Positions 52,792-61,036 of a stretch of DNA of 64,000 nt are shown piece by piece (within the stretch, counting starts at the first letter, position 1; every line of letters starts with the position of its first letter). This stretch comes from WJKG01 sp964627305 (GTDB taxonomy: Bacteria > Zixibacteria > MSB-5A5 > GN15 > FEB-12). The stretch lies in assembly GCA_964627305.1 (NCBI GenBank), contig CAZVHP010000009.1, positions 1-64,000 of the forward strand, written 5' to 3'. The translations under genes and the position numbers were made by a program. The notes beneath the pieces are model-generated. The model saw only the letters and a list, made by a program, of their open reading frames with translations, had not been told where the DNA came from and made no database searches.

Positions 52792-54207
52792 ATGGACGAT
52801 ATCATGGCGTATCAGTCGACCGAGGCGAGCGACATCACCACTATCGACGGCAAGATTGCCTTCGTCAACTGGGCTGTGAGCTGGGGTGTGCAGGATGACC
52901 GCGCCATTCATTCGGACCTGATGGACGGGATCGACATATCGGGGTGCCGCCTGGTCTTTTTCGATCCGCTGCAATTCGCCATTGCACACGGCTTCTGGAG
53001 TAATCCGGCGAGTATCGCCGACGCTGCCTACACCTCGATGAGCGAGGCACAGTTCAAGGCGTATCTTCGGGCGGTCAAAAGAGCGCAGGGGCAGTGGCAG
53101 ATGCTGCTGGAACGAGGCGGCACGCTGGTGATCCGAGCCAACGTCCCCAATTCCCACGTCAAACTCAGCCGCCAGAAGGGTAAAGGTACCGGCACCTATA
53201 CCCGGGGCCTGGTGTCGACGTTCTTCTGGATGGAGGACCTTGTTGATGGTCTGTCATTCTCTTACTGCAACCATGATCACGTGAAGTTTCAGTCCCGCAC
53301 CAATCCCATTCTTCGTTTCCTCGGGGAGTCTTCGGTGCGCGTGCATCAATGTCTGACAAGTGTCGGCAGGGGGAGTATCCAGACGGTAGCTTCCAGTGGC
53401 CCGGCCTTCTCGATGTCCGCTGTCAGCCGCGTCCATTTCGGTGAGGGCAGGGGGCAGGTGTTTTTCATTCCCGAGTTTCTTGTACCGCAGGAGCATATTC
53501 GCCTTGTGGAGGCCTTCAGGCTGATTTCCGGCAGCGGCTCTGGCAGTTTGATGCGACCCTCCTGGATCGATCCCTTTGACCGACAGGTGATCGACCACAG
53601 TCCCTTTCCGGGGCGACTCAAGACGCTGGATCGGCAACTGCGGGAACTGGAGCGGGAGCGTCAGGAGACAGCCCGGAGGCAGGAGGAGGTCCTGTTGTTG
53701 CCGGAGATGCTGTTCGAGACTGGGCGTTCGTTGTTTCAGGCCGTCCACAGCTCCTTTGAACTGCTTGGTTTTCAGCCGTCGCAGATGTCGGTGGACCAGC
53801 AGAGCATTGCCTGGCAGACTGAGACCGACACCGGTGGGATAGTACGGACACTGGTCCGCACGGCTGCCTCGGAGGAACAGGCTATTGGCGCCGATGAGGT
53901 CGGGGCGCTGCACAGCGCTGTCCAGCGTTGTTCGCTGAAGGTCAAGCCAAAAGGAATACTGGTGGGCAACGCCCGACGCAGCCTGCACCCGCGAAAGCGC
54001 GGTGAGTGGTTTGAATCGGCAGCGCTGGCGGCGGCCGAGCAGTATGAGATCTGCCTGCTGTCAACCTATGAGCTTTTTGACATCGTCTGCTATCTGCTCA
54101 GACAGCACAGCCGGCCGAAACAGGCCGAGGTTCTGGCCTCGCTCCGTAAGGACGTTCTGGAGTGCACAGGTGTCTTTGTTATGAACACCCGCAAGTACCT
54201 GGCGTGA
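52792..54207 (+). CDS. Unrecognised protein A of a tandem paralogous pair
   Basis: A 471-residue soluble protein that I do not recognise. Three regions are visible and shared with the next gene. The N-terminal part (~20-250) looks alpha/beta: IAFVNWAV, LVFFDPLQFAIAHGFW, then GGTLVIRANVPNSHVKL, TRGLVSTFFWMEDLVDGLSFSYCNH, and RGQVFFIPEF. A coiled coil follows at ~280-300 (LDRQLRELERERQETARRQEEV). The C-terminal domain (~315-471) has FELLGF... and VKPKGILVGNARRSLHPRKRGEWF... ICLLSTYELFDIVCYLL. That end resembles nuclease-fold domains with a KGILIGN strand, but the expected catalytic E-x-K is not seen. No export signal. ATG 52792 has GGGGA upstream. Confidence 0.75.
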   Translation: MDDIMAYQSTEASDITTIDGKIAFVNWAVSWGVQDDRAIHSDLMDGIDISGCRLVFFDPLQFAIAHGFWSNPASIADAAYTSMSEAQFKAYLRAVKRAQGQWQMLLERGGTLVIRANVPNSHVKLSRQKGKGTGTYTRGLVSTFFWMEDLVDGLSFSYCNHDHVKFQSRTNPILRFLGESSVRVHQCLTSVGRGSIQTVASSGPAFSMSAVSRVHFGEGRGQVFFIPEFLVPQEHIRLVEAFRLISGSGSGSLMRPSWIDPFDRQVIDHSPFPGRLKTLDRQLRELERERQETARRQEEVLLLPEMLFETGRSLFQAVHSSFELLGFQPSQMSVDQQSIAWQTETDTGGIVRTLVRTAASEEQAIGADEVGALHSAVQRCSLKVKPKGILVGNARRSLHPRKRGEWFESAALAAAEQYEICLLSTYELFDIVCYLLRQHSRPKQAEVLASLRKDVLECTGVFVMNTRKYLA

Positions 54208-54367
54208 CTGAGGGCGGTCGAGTTTCAAGACAAACAGAAGACCTGCCGATATCAGAAATATCCGTCTGAATGGGGGAACACCGATCCGGACAGATCCGGG
54301 TCAACTGGTCGCCGGCGCTGCCATCGCGAATGACCGGAGCGACACAACGGAGGTTTGAGAAGCACGT

Positions 54368-55864
54368 ATGAATGAATCGATGCCCGATACACAAGCCAGT
54401 AGCGCCATGGGGGCTTCGGATACTGATACCGGGGCTGATGCTGTCGAAACCGGGCAGCGCGAAGATGCAGCATCGCCAGCGCCCGAGCGGGCCGACAAGC
54501 CGGTTGGAGATCCGTCTAAGGGCGAGTATGATGACAAGGTGACGTTTGTCAACTGGAATGCCGCCCGCGAGGACTACGATGTCTGCGATATCATGGACGG
54601 CAGTGACTTCTCCGACAGCAGCATCGTGTTTTTGGATCCGCTCCAGTTTGCCACCGATCACGGTCTATGGAAAGGCGAGAAGAGCGTGTCCAAGATCGAC
54701 TATATCACCCTCGAGGACGAGGAGGTCCCGCGCTACCTTGTTGGCCTGAAACTGGCGGCGGATACCCTGCGCCGACTGCTGAACAACGGGGCCATTCTGG
54801 TAGTCCGGTCCAACCTGCCCAATAGTCACATCAAGGTGGCCAAGAAGAGCTCTGCCGGGCAGTCGACCTATACGCAGGGCCTGGTCTCCTCATTCTTCTG
54901 GCTTGAGGAGTTGGTGGGCGGCTTCTCTTTCAACTACTGCAATCACAAGCGTCTGAAGTTCCTGCATAAGGAGCACCCCCTTGCCCGTGAGTTCGAGGGT
55001 GTCGAGATCAGTTGTGTGCAGACTCTCAATTCAGTCGGACACGGCAAAATTGAGGTCATTGCATCCAGCGGAGCCAGCCCTGCCATCACCAAGATCAGTT
55101 TTGTGGATACGCCGGGGCGGGTGTATCTCATTCCCTATTTTCAACTGGAGAACGAGACGGAGCGCCTTGTGGATGCCTTTCGAAAGGTGCTGCATTCACC
55201 GGATTCAAGCACAGTCAAGCCGGACTGGGTCAATAATCAGAGTATTCGCCTGAGTCGAACGAATCCGTATCCCGCCTTGATCGAAAAGACCGAGAAAGAG
55301 ATCGAACGACTTGAGGCTCTGCGCGATCAGTATGTCCGCGAACGGCGAGAGATACCGCGGCTGGTAGGGCTGCTGTACCAGAACTACTTCGAGATGCAGC
55401 CCGTGGTCCACATGACACTGGAGCGACTTGGTTTCAAGGTCGCCCCCGAGAGCATCAGTTGCACTGGGGAGACCTTCCGCATCCATCATAAGGACGACGC
55501 CAAGAAGTGCCAGGCTGTGGTTCGTCTGGCTGACTCCGACAAGACTCCTATCGGCAAGAAGGAGGTCGCCGAGCTGGTCGCCTCGCTGGACGCCGGCCAT
55601 GAGCGCGTGCGTCCCAAGGGCATTCTGCTGGGCAACGGAGAACGGCTGCGTCCCGTAGAGGTGCGGGAAGTCTGGTTCGAGGACGAGGCGATTGACCTGG
55701 CGGCTCTCAACCAGATTGCGTTGGTACCCACTCCACGACTGTTTCAGACTGTGTGTTACGTGCTGGAGCACATGAACGACAAGGATATCGACGAGCAGCT
55801 TGAGGCGATCCGCGACGAAATCCTCAACACGGTCGGCATGTACTCCGCTGCCCGCTGCCGGTAG
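54368..55864 (+). CDS. Unrecognised protein B, paralogue of A
   Basis: A 498-residue protein that aligns by eye with protein A. It has a 50-residue Asp/Ala-rich N-terminal extension that A lacks. Shared blocks in order: VTFVNWNAARED, IVFLDPLQFATDHGLW, GAILVVRSNLPNSHIKV, TQGLVSSFFWLEELVGGFSFNYCNHKRLKF, SVGHGKIEVIASSG, GRVYLIPYFQL and a coiled coil (EKTEKEIERLEALRDQYVRERREIPRL). The C-terminal domain holds VVRLADSDKTPIGKKEVAELV, VRPKGILLGNGERLRPVEVREVWF and ALVPTPRLFQTVCYVLE. Conservation is strongest around NLPNSH, FFW and the C-terminal KGIL strand. The start context is weak: GGAGG lies 14 nt before the ATG. The gap to gene A is 160 nt, with GATAT-N5-ATATC at 54248-54262. Confidence 0.75.
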   Translation: MNESMPDTQASSAMGASDTDTGADAVETGQREDAASPAPERADKPVGDPSKGEYDDKVTFVNWNAAREDYDVCDIMDGSDFSDSSIVFLDPLQFATDHGLWKGEKSVSKIDYITLEDEEVPRYLVGLKLAADTLRRLLNNGAILVVRSNLPNSHIKVAKKSSAGQSTYTQGLVSSFFWLEELVGGFSFNYCNHKRLKFLHKEHPLAREFEGVEISCVQTLNSVGHGKIEVIASSGASPAITKISFVDTPGRVYLIPYFQLENETERLVDAFRKVLHSPDSSTVKPDWVNNQSIRLSRTNPYPALIEKTEKEIERLEALRDQYVRERREIPRLVGLLYQNYFEMQPVVHMTLERLGFKVAPESISCTGETFRIHHKDDAKKCQAVVRLADSDKTPIGKKEVAELVASLDAGHERVRPKGILLGNGERLRPVEVREVWFEDEAIDLAALNQIALVPTPRLFQTVCYVLEHMNDKDIDEQLEAIRDEILNTVGMYSAARCR

Positions 55865-55887
55865 TCCCTGCGATACAGGCACCTGTC

Positions 55888-56355
55888 TCAGGGGTTCTTC
55901 TCTGTGTCGGCCTCACCGCCGATGGTGCGACTGGCACCGAGCAGGCCCAGTTTCTCCAGCCGTGAAACGATGGCCCCCCGCTGACGACCCAGTCGACTGG
56001 CGATCTCCTCGACATCCATGCGCGCCTGAAAGAACGATCGGAGTCTTTCTGTCTCCTCGCGCGTCCACGGTTCGTAGGCCCGTGGGTACTCCTTGCGCAA
56101 TTGCCCCAGATTGATCCATTTGCCGCGTCGGACAGTCAGGTGGATTCTGCCGTCGATGTGGATGATGGAGTCCGCAGTTACATGCTGGTCCAGTAGTTGC
56201 CGGGCAAGGTCAGCGGCCGCCATAATGTCTGTCATTTTCAGCCGCGGTTCGCGCCTGAGAATCTGCTCATAGCTTAGTCCTTCGGCAATCATCCTTAGCA
56301 CATCCGTGACAGCGATTCGAGTATCCCGCACAAACAAAGGTTGATCAAGAGACAT
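55888..56355 (-). CDS. DUF433-like protein with C-terminal helix-turn-helix
   Basis: A 155-residue protein. The N-terminus (LFVRDTRIAVTDVLRMIAEGLSYEQILRREPRLKMTDIMAAADLA) is typical DUF433, a small winged-helix-like domain often found as an antitoxin. The C-terminal third (WTREETERLRSFFQARMDVEEIASRLGRQRGAIVSRLEKLGL) reads as a Myb/SANT-like or sigma-region-4-like helix-turn-helix. It may be a DNA-binding regulator. No DUF5615/PIN toxin is adjacent. Its stop faces the stop of paralogue B, 23 nt away. GGAGGG precedes the ATG. Confidence 0.8.
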   Translation of the reverse strand: MSLDQPLFVRDTRIAVTDVLRMIAEGLSYEQILRREPRLKMTDIMAAADLARQLLDQHVTADSIIHIDGRIHLTVRRGKWINLGQLRKEYPRAYEPWTREETERLRSFFQARMDVEEIASRLGRQRGAIVSRLEKLGLLGASRTIGGEADTEKNP

Positions 56356-56519
56356 ACAATACCCTCCTTTGCAGGCAAGATCGCCCCGGCCGCTGACAAA
56401 CGCTGTCAGAGATTCTCTGAGGTCGACAGGAAAGTCACGCGGGAACGTTCGGTTCTGAAGCTGGTTGAGTCAGGTATGATTTACTGCAGGCGTTTGTCGC
56501 AAAGGAGTTTACGGGTTTG

Positions 56520-57407
56520 ATGCCGGAACCGCTGTTCGGTGCGCACATGTCGATAGCCGGGGGAATGCACAAGGCGATTCTTCGGGGCCAGAAGGCGACC
56601 TGCGACACGATTCAGGTTTTTGACAAGTCCAACAACCAGTGGCGGGCGGCGCCATTGCGACGTGACGATCTGGACAGGTATTTCGAGTTGATTGAGACCA
56701 CCGGGATAACGGCAGCGACCGCGCACAGCAGCTACCTTATCAACATTGCCTCCCCCGATCCCGCGTTGTTCGAACGTTCGTTAGCCTCTCTGCTGGAAGA
56801 GATGAACCGTTGCCAGGTATTGCACATACCCAACCTGGTACTGCATCCGGGCAGTCACGTCGGCAGCGGCGAGATCACCGGTCTGCGCCGGGTCGCTGAG
56901 GCGATCAACACCATGTTCGATCGGTTGTCCCCCGCCAACCAGGTTACGCTGCTGCTTGAGACGACATCGGGTCAGGGTACCAATCTCGGGTACCGGTTCG
57001 AGCATTTGGCAGAGATCATCGGTATGGTGGAGAATACCGAACGAATGGGCGTTTGCCTCGACACCTGTCATGTCTTCTCGGCCGGATATGCCCTCGCGCC
57101 CCTCTCGGAGTACCGCAGTACGATTAGTCAGTTCGATGCCGTCATAGGTCTGGAGCGACTGCGAGTCATCCATGTCAATGACAGCAAGAAGCCGCTTGGC
57201 TCGCGGCGTGACCGCCATGAGCATATCGGCAAGGGGTATATTGGGCTGGAGGGATTTCGCCATTTGGTCAACGACCCGACTCTGGCAGAGATTCCCAGGA
57301 TTCTCGAGACACCGAAGGGACCAGAACTGCTTGAGGACATCGAGAACCTGGCAGTCCTCAGGAGTCTGGTGCGCAAGCCCCATCGACGGAAAAAGACCGG
57401 GCAGTGA
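56520..57407 (+). CDS. nfo: Endonuclease IV (AP endonuclease)
   Basis: A 295-residue TIM-barrel enzyme that cleaves abasic sites in DNA, using three zinc ions. Metal-binding blocks are present: FGAHMSIAGGMHKAI, AAHSSYLINIAS (here TAHSS), NLVLHPGSHVGSG, TLLLETTSGQGTNLG, GVCLDTCHVFSAGY, VIHVNDSKKPLGSRRDRHEHIGKG, and the closing RILETPKG. All core residues appear intact. ATG 56520 is used; TTG 56517 directly before it is 9 nt from AAGGAG and may be the true start. The YchF gene follows 37 nt later. Confidence 0.95.
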   Translation: MPEPLFGAHMSIAGGMHKAILRGQKATCDTIQVFDKSNNQWRAAPLRRDDLDRYFELIETTGITAATAHSSYLINIASPDPALFERSLASLLEEMNRCQVLHIPNLVLHPGSHVGSGEITGLRRVAEAINTMFDRLSPANQVTLLLETTSGQGTNLGYRFEHLAEIIGMVENTERMGVCLDTCHVFSAGYALAPLSEYRSTISQFDAVIGLERLRVIHVNDSKKPLGSRRDRHEHIGKGYIGLEGFRHLVNDPTLAEIPRILETPKGPELLEDIENLAVLRSLVRKPHRRKKTGQ

Positions 57408-57444
57408 CTTGCCAAAGCTTCGCTGATCACTTAGCTTCCCCGCC

Positions 57445-58497
57445 ATGAAGTTAGGCATTATAGGCACTCCTCAGAGTGGCAAGACTACGGTCTTCAATGC
57501 CGCCGCCGGTCAGACCGAGGCGGTGGGCGACTTTTCGCAGTCATCACACCGGGCCATAATCAAGGTGCCCGATGACCGCGTTGACAAGCTGGCCGAGATC
57601 TTTCAGCCGAAGAAGGTGACCTACGCCGAGATCGAGTTACTGGATGCTCCCGGGTTCAAGGGCAACGGTACGAAGGCGGCAGTGGCCGAAATCAACCCTG
57701 ATCTGCGTTTGATGGACGCCCTGGTCCTGGTCATTGATGCCTTCAGCCCGGATGCTGATCCCGCGAGCGCCATTCGCAATCTCACCGACGAGATGCTGCT
57801 TGCTGATCAGGTGGTGGTTGAGAACAATCTGGAAAAGAAACAGCGCAAGGTGAAGCTCACCGGAGACAAGACCGAGGCAGCCGATATCGAATTGCTCAGG
57901 CGGTGTCTTAAGCATCTTGAGGCTGAACACCCTTTGATCGATATGGAACTAACACCCGAGGAGCGAAAGGCCATTCGCGGCTACGCCTTCTTCTCAATGA
58001 AACCGGCGCTGATGGTCCTTAATATCGGTGAGGCTGATTTGACTCGTGCTGATCATATTGCTCAGCAGTATTCCCAGTGGATCAGTCCGGGTAAGCGTGA
58101 TGTCGCTGTTGTCTGCGGGGCCATCGAGATGGAGTTGGTGGAGCTGGAGGGAGAGGAGCGTGAGATGTTCATGAAGGAGCTTGGCATTTCCACTCCGGCG
58201 GTCGATAAAGTCATTCACAAGTGCTACGCCCTGCTGGGGCTGATATCCTTTCTGACGGCGGGTGACAAGGAAGTCCGGGCCTGGCCGATCAGGGCCGGCA
58301 GTACTGCGCAACAGGCTGCGGGAGCTGTCCATTCCGACATCGCCCGCGGGTTCATTCGGGCCGAGGTTACGCGCTGGGAGAATCATCTTACGTATCCGAC
58401 ACAGGCAGAGCTGCGTGCCGCCGGCAAGATCCGCATCGAGGGCAGAGACTACATTGTCCGGGATGGTGATGAGATCCTCTTTCGCTTCAATGTCTGA
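57445..58497 (+). CDS. ychF: YchF/Ola1-family ribosome-binding ATPase
   Basis: A 350-residue P-loop protein of the Obg-related YchF family. G1 is GTPQSGKTT, G3 lies in LLDAPGFKGNG, and the G4 position reads NIGE instead of NKxD, which explains why the family prefers ATP over GTP. A coiled-coil insertion (NLEKKQRKVKLTGD) and C-terminal TGS domain (YALLGLISFLTAGDKEVRAWPIRAGSTAQQAAGAVHSDIARGFIRAEV) follow. It binds the 70S ribosome. No clear Shine-Dalgarno precedes the ATG. Confidence 0.96.
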   Translation: MKLGIIGTPQSGKTTVFNAAAGQTEAVGDFSQSSHRAIIKVPDDRVDKLAEIFQPKKVTYAEIELLDAPGFKGNGTKAAVAEINPDLRLMDALVLVIDAFSPDADPASAIRNLTDEMLLADQVVVENNLEKKQRKVKLTGDKTEAADIELLRRCLKHLEAEHPLIDMELTPEERKAIRGYAFFSMKPALMVLNIGEADLTRADHIAQQYSQWISPGKRDVAVVCGAIEMELVELEGEEREMFMKELGISTPAVDKVIHKCYALLGLISFLTAGDKEVRAWPIRAGSTAQQAAGAVHSDIARGFIRAEVTRWENHLTYPTQAELRAAGKIRIEGRDYIVRDGDEILFRFNV

Positions 58498-58603
58498 GGC
58501 CTCCCGTTTTTTTCTTGAAACATCAGCACTTAGCGTCTTTGTTTAGTACTATACCATGCTTTCTCGGGCACTGACTGCGTGCCCGTTGCAGTGCCAACAC
58601 GCC

Positions 58604-61036
58604 ATGAAAGGAATGTCGATACCAGTGAGTACCGTAACTGATAAAGAACAGGAAACACGAGTTGAGACACTGCCGGTGCTTCCGCTCAAGGGTACGATTG
58701 TGTATCCCTATCTGGTGGTGCCGTTGATGATACAGGATGCCGAGCAGACTAAGCTGGTCGATGATGCCCTGATGCGCGGCTCGCGGATCGGGCTGTTTTT
58801 GCAGAAGGACCCATCAGTTGAGAAGCCGGGATTCGATGACCTTCACGATGTTGGTTGTTCGGGCAACATCCTGAAAATGCTGCGATTTCCTGATGGTACC
58901 GTTCGTTTCCTCATTCAGGGACTGACCCGTATACGAATGATGCGCCAGGTGTCTGACAGCCCGTTCCTCCAGGCCGAGGTTCGGGAGGTGCCGGAGATCG
59001 AGGGGGACACCGTCAAGCTGGAGGCCCTGCGGCGCAATTTCATGGAGCGCATCAAGAAGCTGGTGGAGCTGGCGCCGTACTTGACAGAGGAGTTCCATGT
59101 TTCAGCGATGAACCAGGATACCTCATCCAAGCTGACCGATTTCGTGGCTTCCAATCTCAATATAGAGATAAGTGAGAAGCAGCGGCTGCTTGAGGAGCTG
59201 AACGTCTTCCGCCGGATGAACCACCTGTATCAGGCGCTTAACAAGGAGATCGAGGTACTGGAGCTGTCGCAGAAGATTCAGGCGCAGGCGGCCAGCGAAC
59301 TGGGCAAGTCGCAGCGCGATTACATCCTTCGCGAGCAACTCAAGGCTATCAAACGCGAGTTGGGCGATACTGACGAGTCCTCGGAGCTTGAGGAGTTTGA
59401 GCGGCGCATTGTCGAGGCACAGATGCCTGAGCAGCACGAAAAGGCGGCGCGCAAGGAACTGGACAGGATTTCGCACATGTCGCCCTCCTCGGCCGAGTAT
59501 ACTGTCGCACGCACGTATCTCGATTGGCTGGTATCGCTGCCATGGTCAAGATCGACCGAGGACATTCTGGATATCCGTCGGGCCAAACGTGTGCTGGATG
59601 AGGACCACTATGACCTCGAGGAGGTCAAGGATCGCATTTTGGAGTACCTGTCGGTGCGCAAGCTCAAAGAAGACATCAAGGGGCCGATCATCTGTTTCGT
59701 CGGTCCTCCGGGTGTGGGGAAGACCTCGCTGGGACGCTCCATAGCGCGCGCGATTGGTCGCAAGTTCTATCGAGTGTCGCTCGGCGGGATGCGCGATGAA
59801 GCCGAGATCCGCGGGCATCGCCGCACCTACATCGGTGCTATGCCCGGCCGCGTGATTCAGAGTATCCGGCGCTGCGACTCCAACAATCCGGTGATCATGC
59901 TCGACGAGGTCGACAAGCTTGGTTCCGATTTCCGTGGTGACCCGGCCTCGGCCCTGCTGGAGGTGCTTGATCCCGAACAGAACGATACGTTCAGTGATCA
60001 TTACCTGGAACTGTCCTTTGATCTGTCACGGGTGATGTTCATTACCACTGCTAATCTGCTTGATCCTATCCCGCCGGTACTCCGCGACCGCATGGAGGTG
60101 ATCCGGCTGCCCGGGTATACGGATATCGAGAAACTGCAGATTGCCAAGCGGCATCTGATCCCCAAGCAACTGGACAATCATGGTCTGACTGCGGACAGGC
60201 TGAAGTTCGAGGACAGTGCCGTCAAGGCGATCATCGACGGTTACACGCGCGAGGCGGGGTTGCGCAACCTTGAGCGGGAAATCGCTTCCGTGACCCGCAA
60301 GATCGCCCGTAAGGTGGCCTCCGGCTCCCGCAAGAAGACACATGTGCTGGTGGACAAGGATATCCCGAAGCTGCTTGGCCCGGTCAAGTTCGTGCGCGAG
60401 GCGCTGTCCCGAAGCGGGAAGATCGGGGTGGTGCCGGGCCTGGCGTATACCGCCGTCGGCGGGGAGTTGCTGTTCGTTGAGGCGACGGCAATGCCCGGCA
60501 AGGACAAGAAGCTGACCCTTACCGGGCACCTTGGTGATGTTATGAAAGAATCGGCCTTTGCGGCCCTGTCCTATCTTCGCAGCAACACCGAGGACTTGCA
60601 GATAGAGCGGGATTTCCTGGAGGCCCGGGAGATCCACATTCATGTGCCGTCAGGGGCTACCCCCAAGGACGGTCCTTCGGCGGGGATTACCATGGCGGTC
60701 GCGCTGGCATCACTGATGACCGGCCGACGGGTCAAGCCGTGCCTGGCTATGACTGGCGAAATCACGCTCCGCGGAGAGATTCTGCCGATCGGCGGGCTGA
60801 AAGAGAAGCTCCTGGCGGCCTATCGAGCGGGGGTGGAAACAGTCATCCTGCCTGAGCAGAATCGCAAGGATACTCAGGATCTGCCGCCGGAGATCAAGAA
60901 GGCCGTCAAGCTGAAGTTCTTCTCAGAAATGATGCTGGCGATCAGGTTCGCGCTGGAGAAGCCGGGAGAAGGCACGAAGGCGAAAAAGCGCATTTCGCGG
61001 AAGCGCAAGGTGAGTCGCACCAAAGCGGGTGAGTGA
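58604..61036 (+). CDS. lon: ATP-dependent Lon protease
   Basis: An ~810-residue AAA+ protease that degrades misfolded and regulatory proteins in the cytoplasm. The N-terminal LON domain (LPVLPLKGTIVYPYLVVPL), coiled coil and ATPase module (Walker A GPPGVGKTS, Walker B VIMLDEVDKLG) are complete. The C-terminal peptidase has the Ser-Lys dyad in KDGPSAGITMAV (Ser ~692) and GGLKEKLLAA (Lys ~735). A Lys-rich tail (KKRISRKRKVSRTK) may contact DNA or polyphosphate. Start is uncertain: ATG 58604 or 58613, or GTG 58625, which has AAAGGA 12 nt upstream. The NAD(P)HX repair gene begins at its stop. Confidence 0.96.
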   Translation: MKGMSIPVSTVTDKEQETRVETLPVLPLKGTIVYPYLVVPLMIQDAEQTKLVDDALMRGSRIGLFLQKDPSVEKPGFDDLHDVGCSGNILKMLRFPDGTVRFLIQGLTRIRMMRQVSDSPFLQAEVREVPEIEGDTVKLEALRRNFMERIKKLVELAPYLTEEFHVSAMNQDTSSKLTDFVASNLNIEISEKQRLLEELNVFRRMNHLYQALNKEIEVLELSQKIQAQAASELGKSQRDYILREQLKAIKRELGDTDESSELEEFERRIVEAQMPEQHEKAARKELDRISHMSPSSAEYTVARTYLDWLVSLPWSRSTEDILDIRRAKRVLDEDHYDLEEVKDRILEYLSVRKLKEDIKGPIICFVGPPGVGKTSLGRSIARAIGRKFYRVSLGGMRDEAEIRGHRRTYIGAMPGRVIQSIRRCDSNNPVIMLDEVDKLGSDFRGDPASALLEVLDPEQNDTFSDHYLELSFDLSRVMFITTANLLDPIPPVLRDRMEVIRLPGYTDIEKLQIAKRHLIPKQLDNHGLTADRLKFEDSAVKAIIDGYTREAGLRNLEREIASVTRKIARKVASGSRKKTHVLVDKDIPKLLGPVKFVREALSRSGKIGVVPGLAYTAVGGELLFVEATAMPGKDKKLTLTGHLGDVMKESAFAALSYLRSNTEDLQIERDFLEAREIHIHVPSGATPKDGPSAGITMAVALASLMTGRRVKPCLAMTGEITLRGEILPIGGLKEKLLAAYRAGVETVILPEQNRKDTQDLPPEIKKAVKLKFFSEMMLAIRFALEKPGEGTKAKKRISRKRKVSRTKAGE

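Noticed and set aside
58501..58555. TTGAAA upstream of lon, considered as a heat-shock (sigma32) promoter
   Set aside because: No CCCCAT-type -10 at 13-17 bp; spacing to the TATACC-like element does not fit a sigma70 promoter either.
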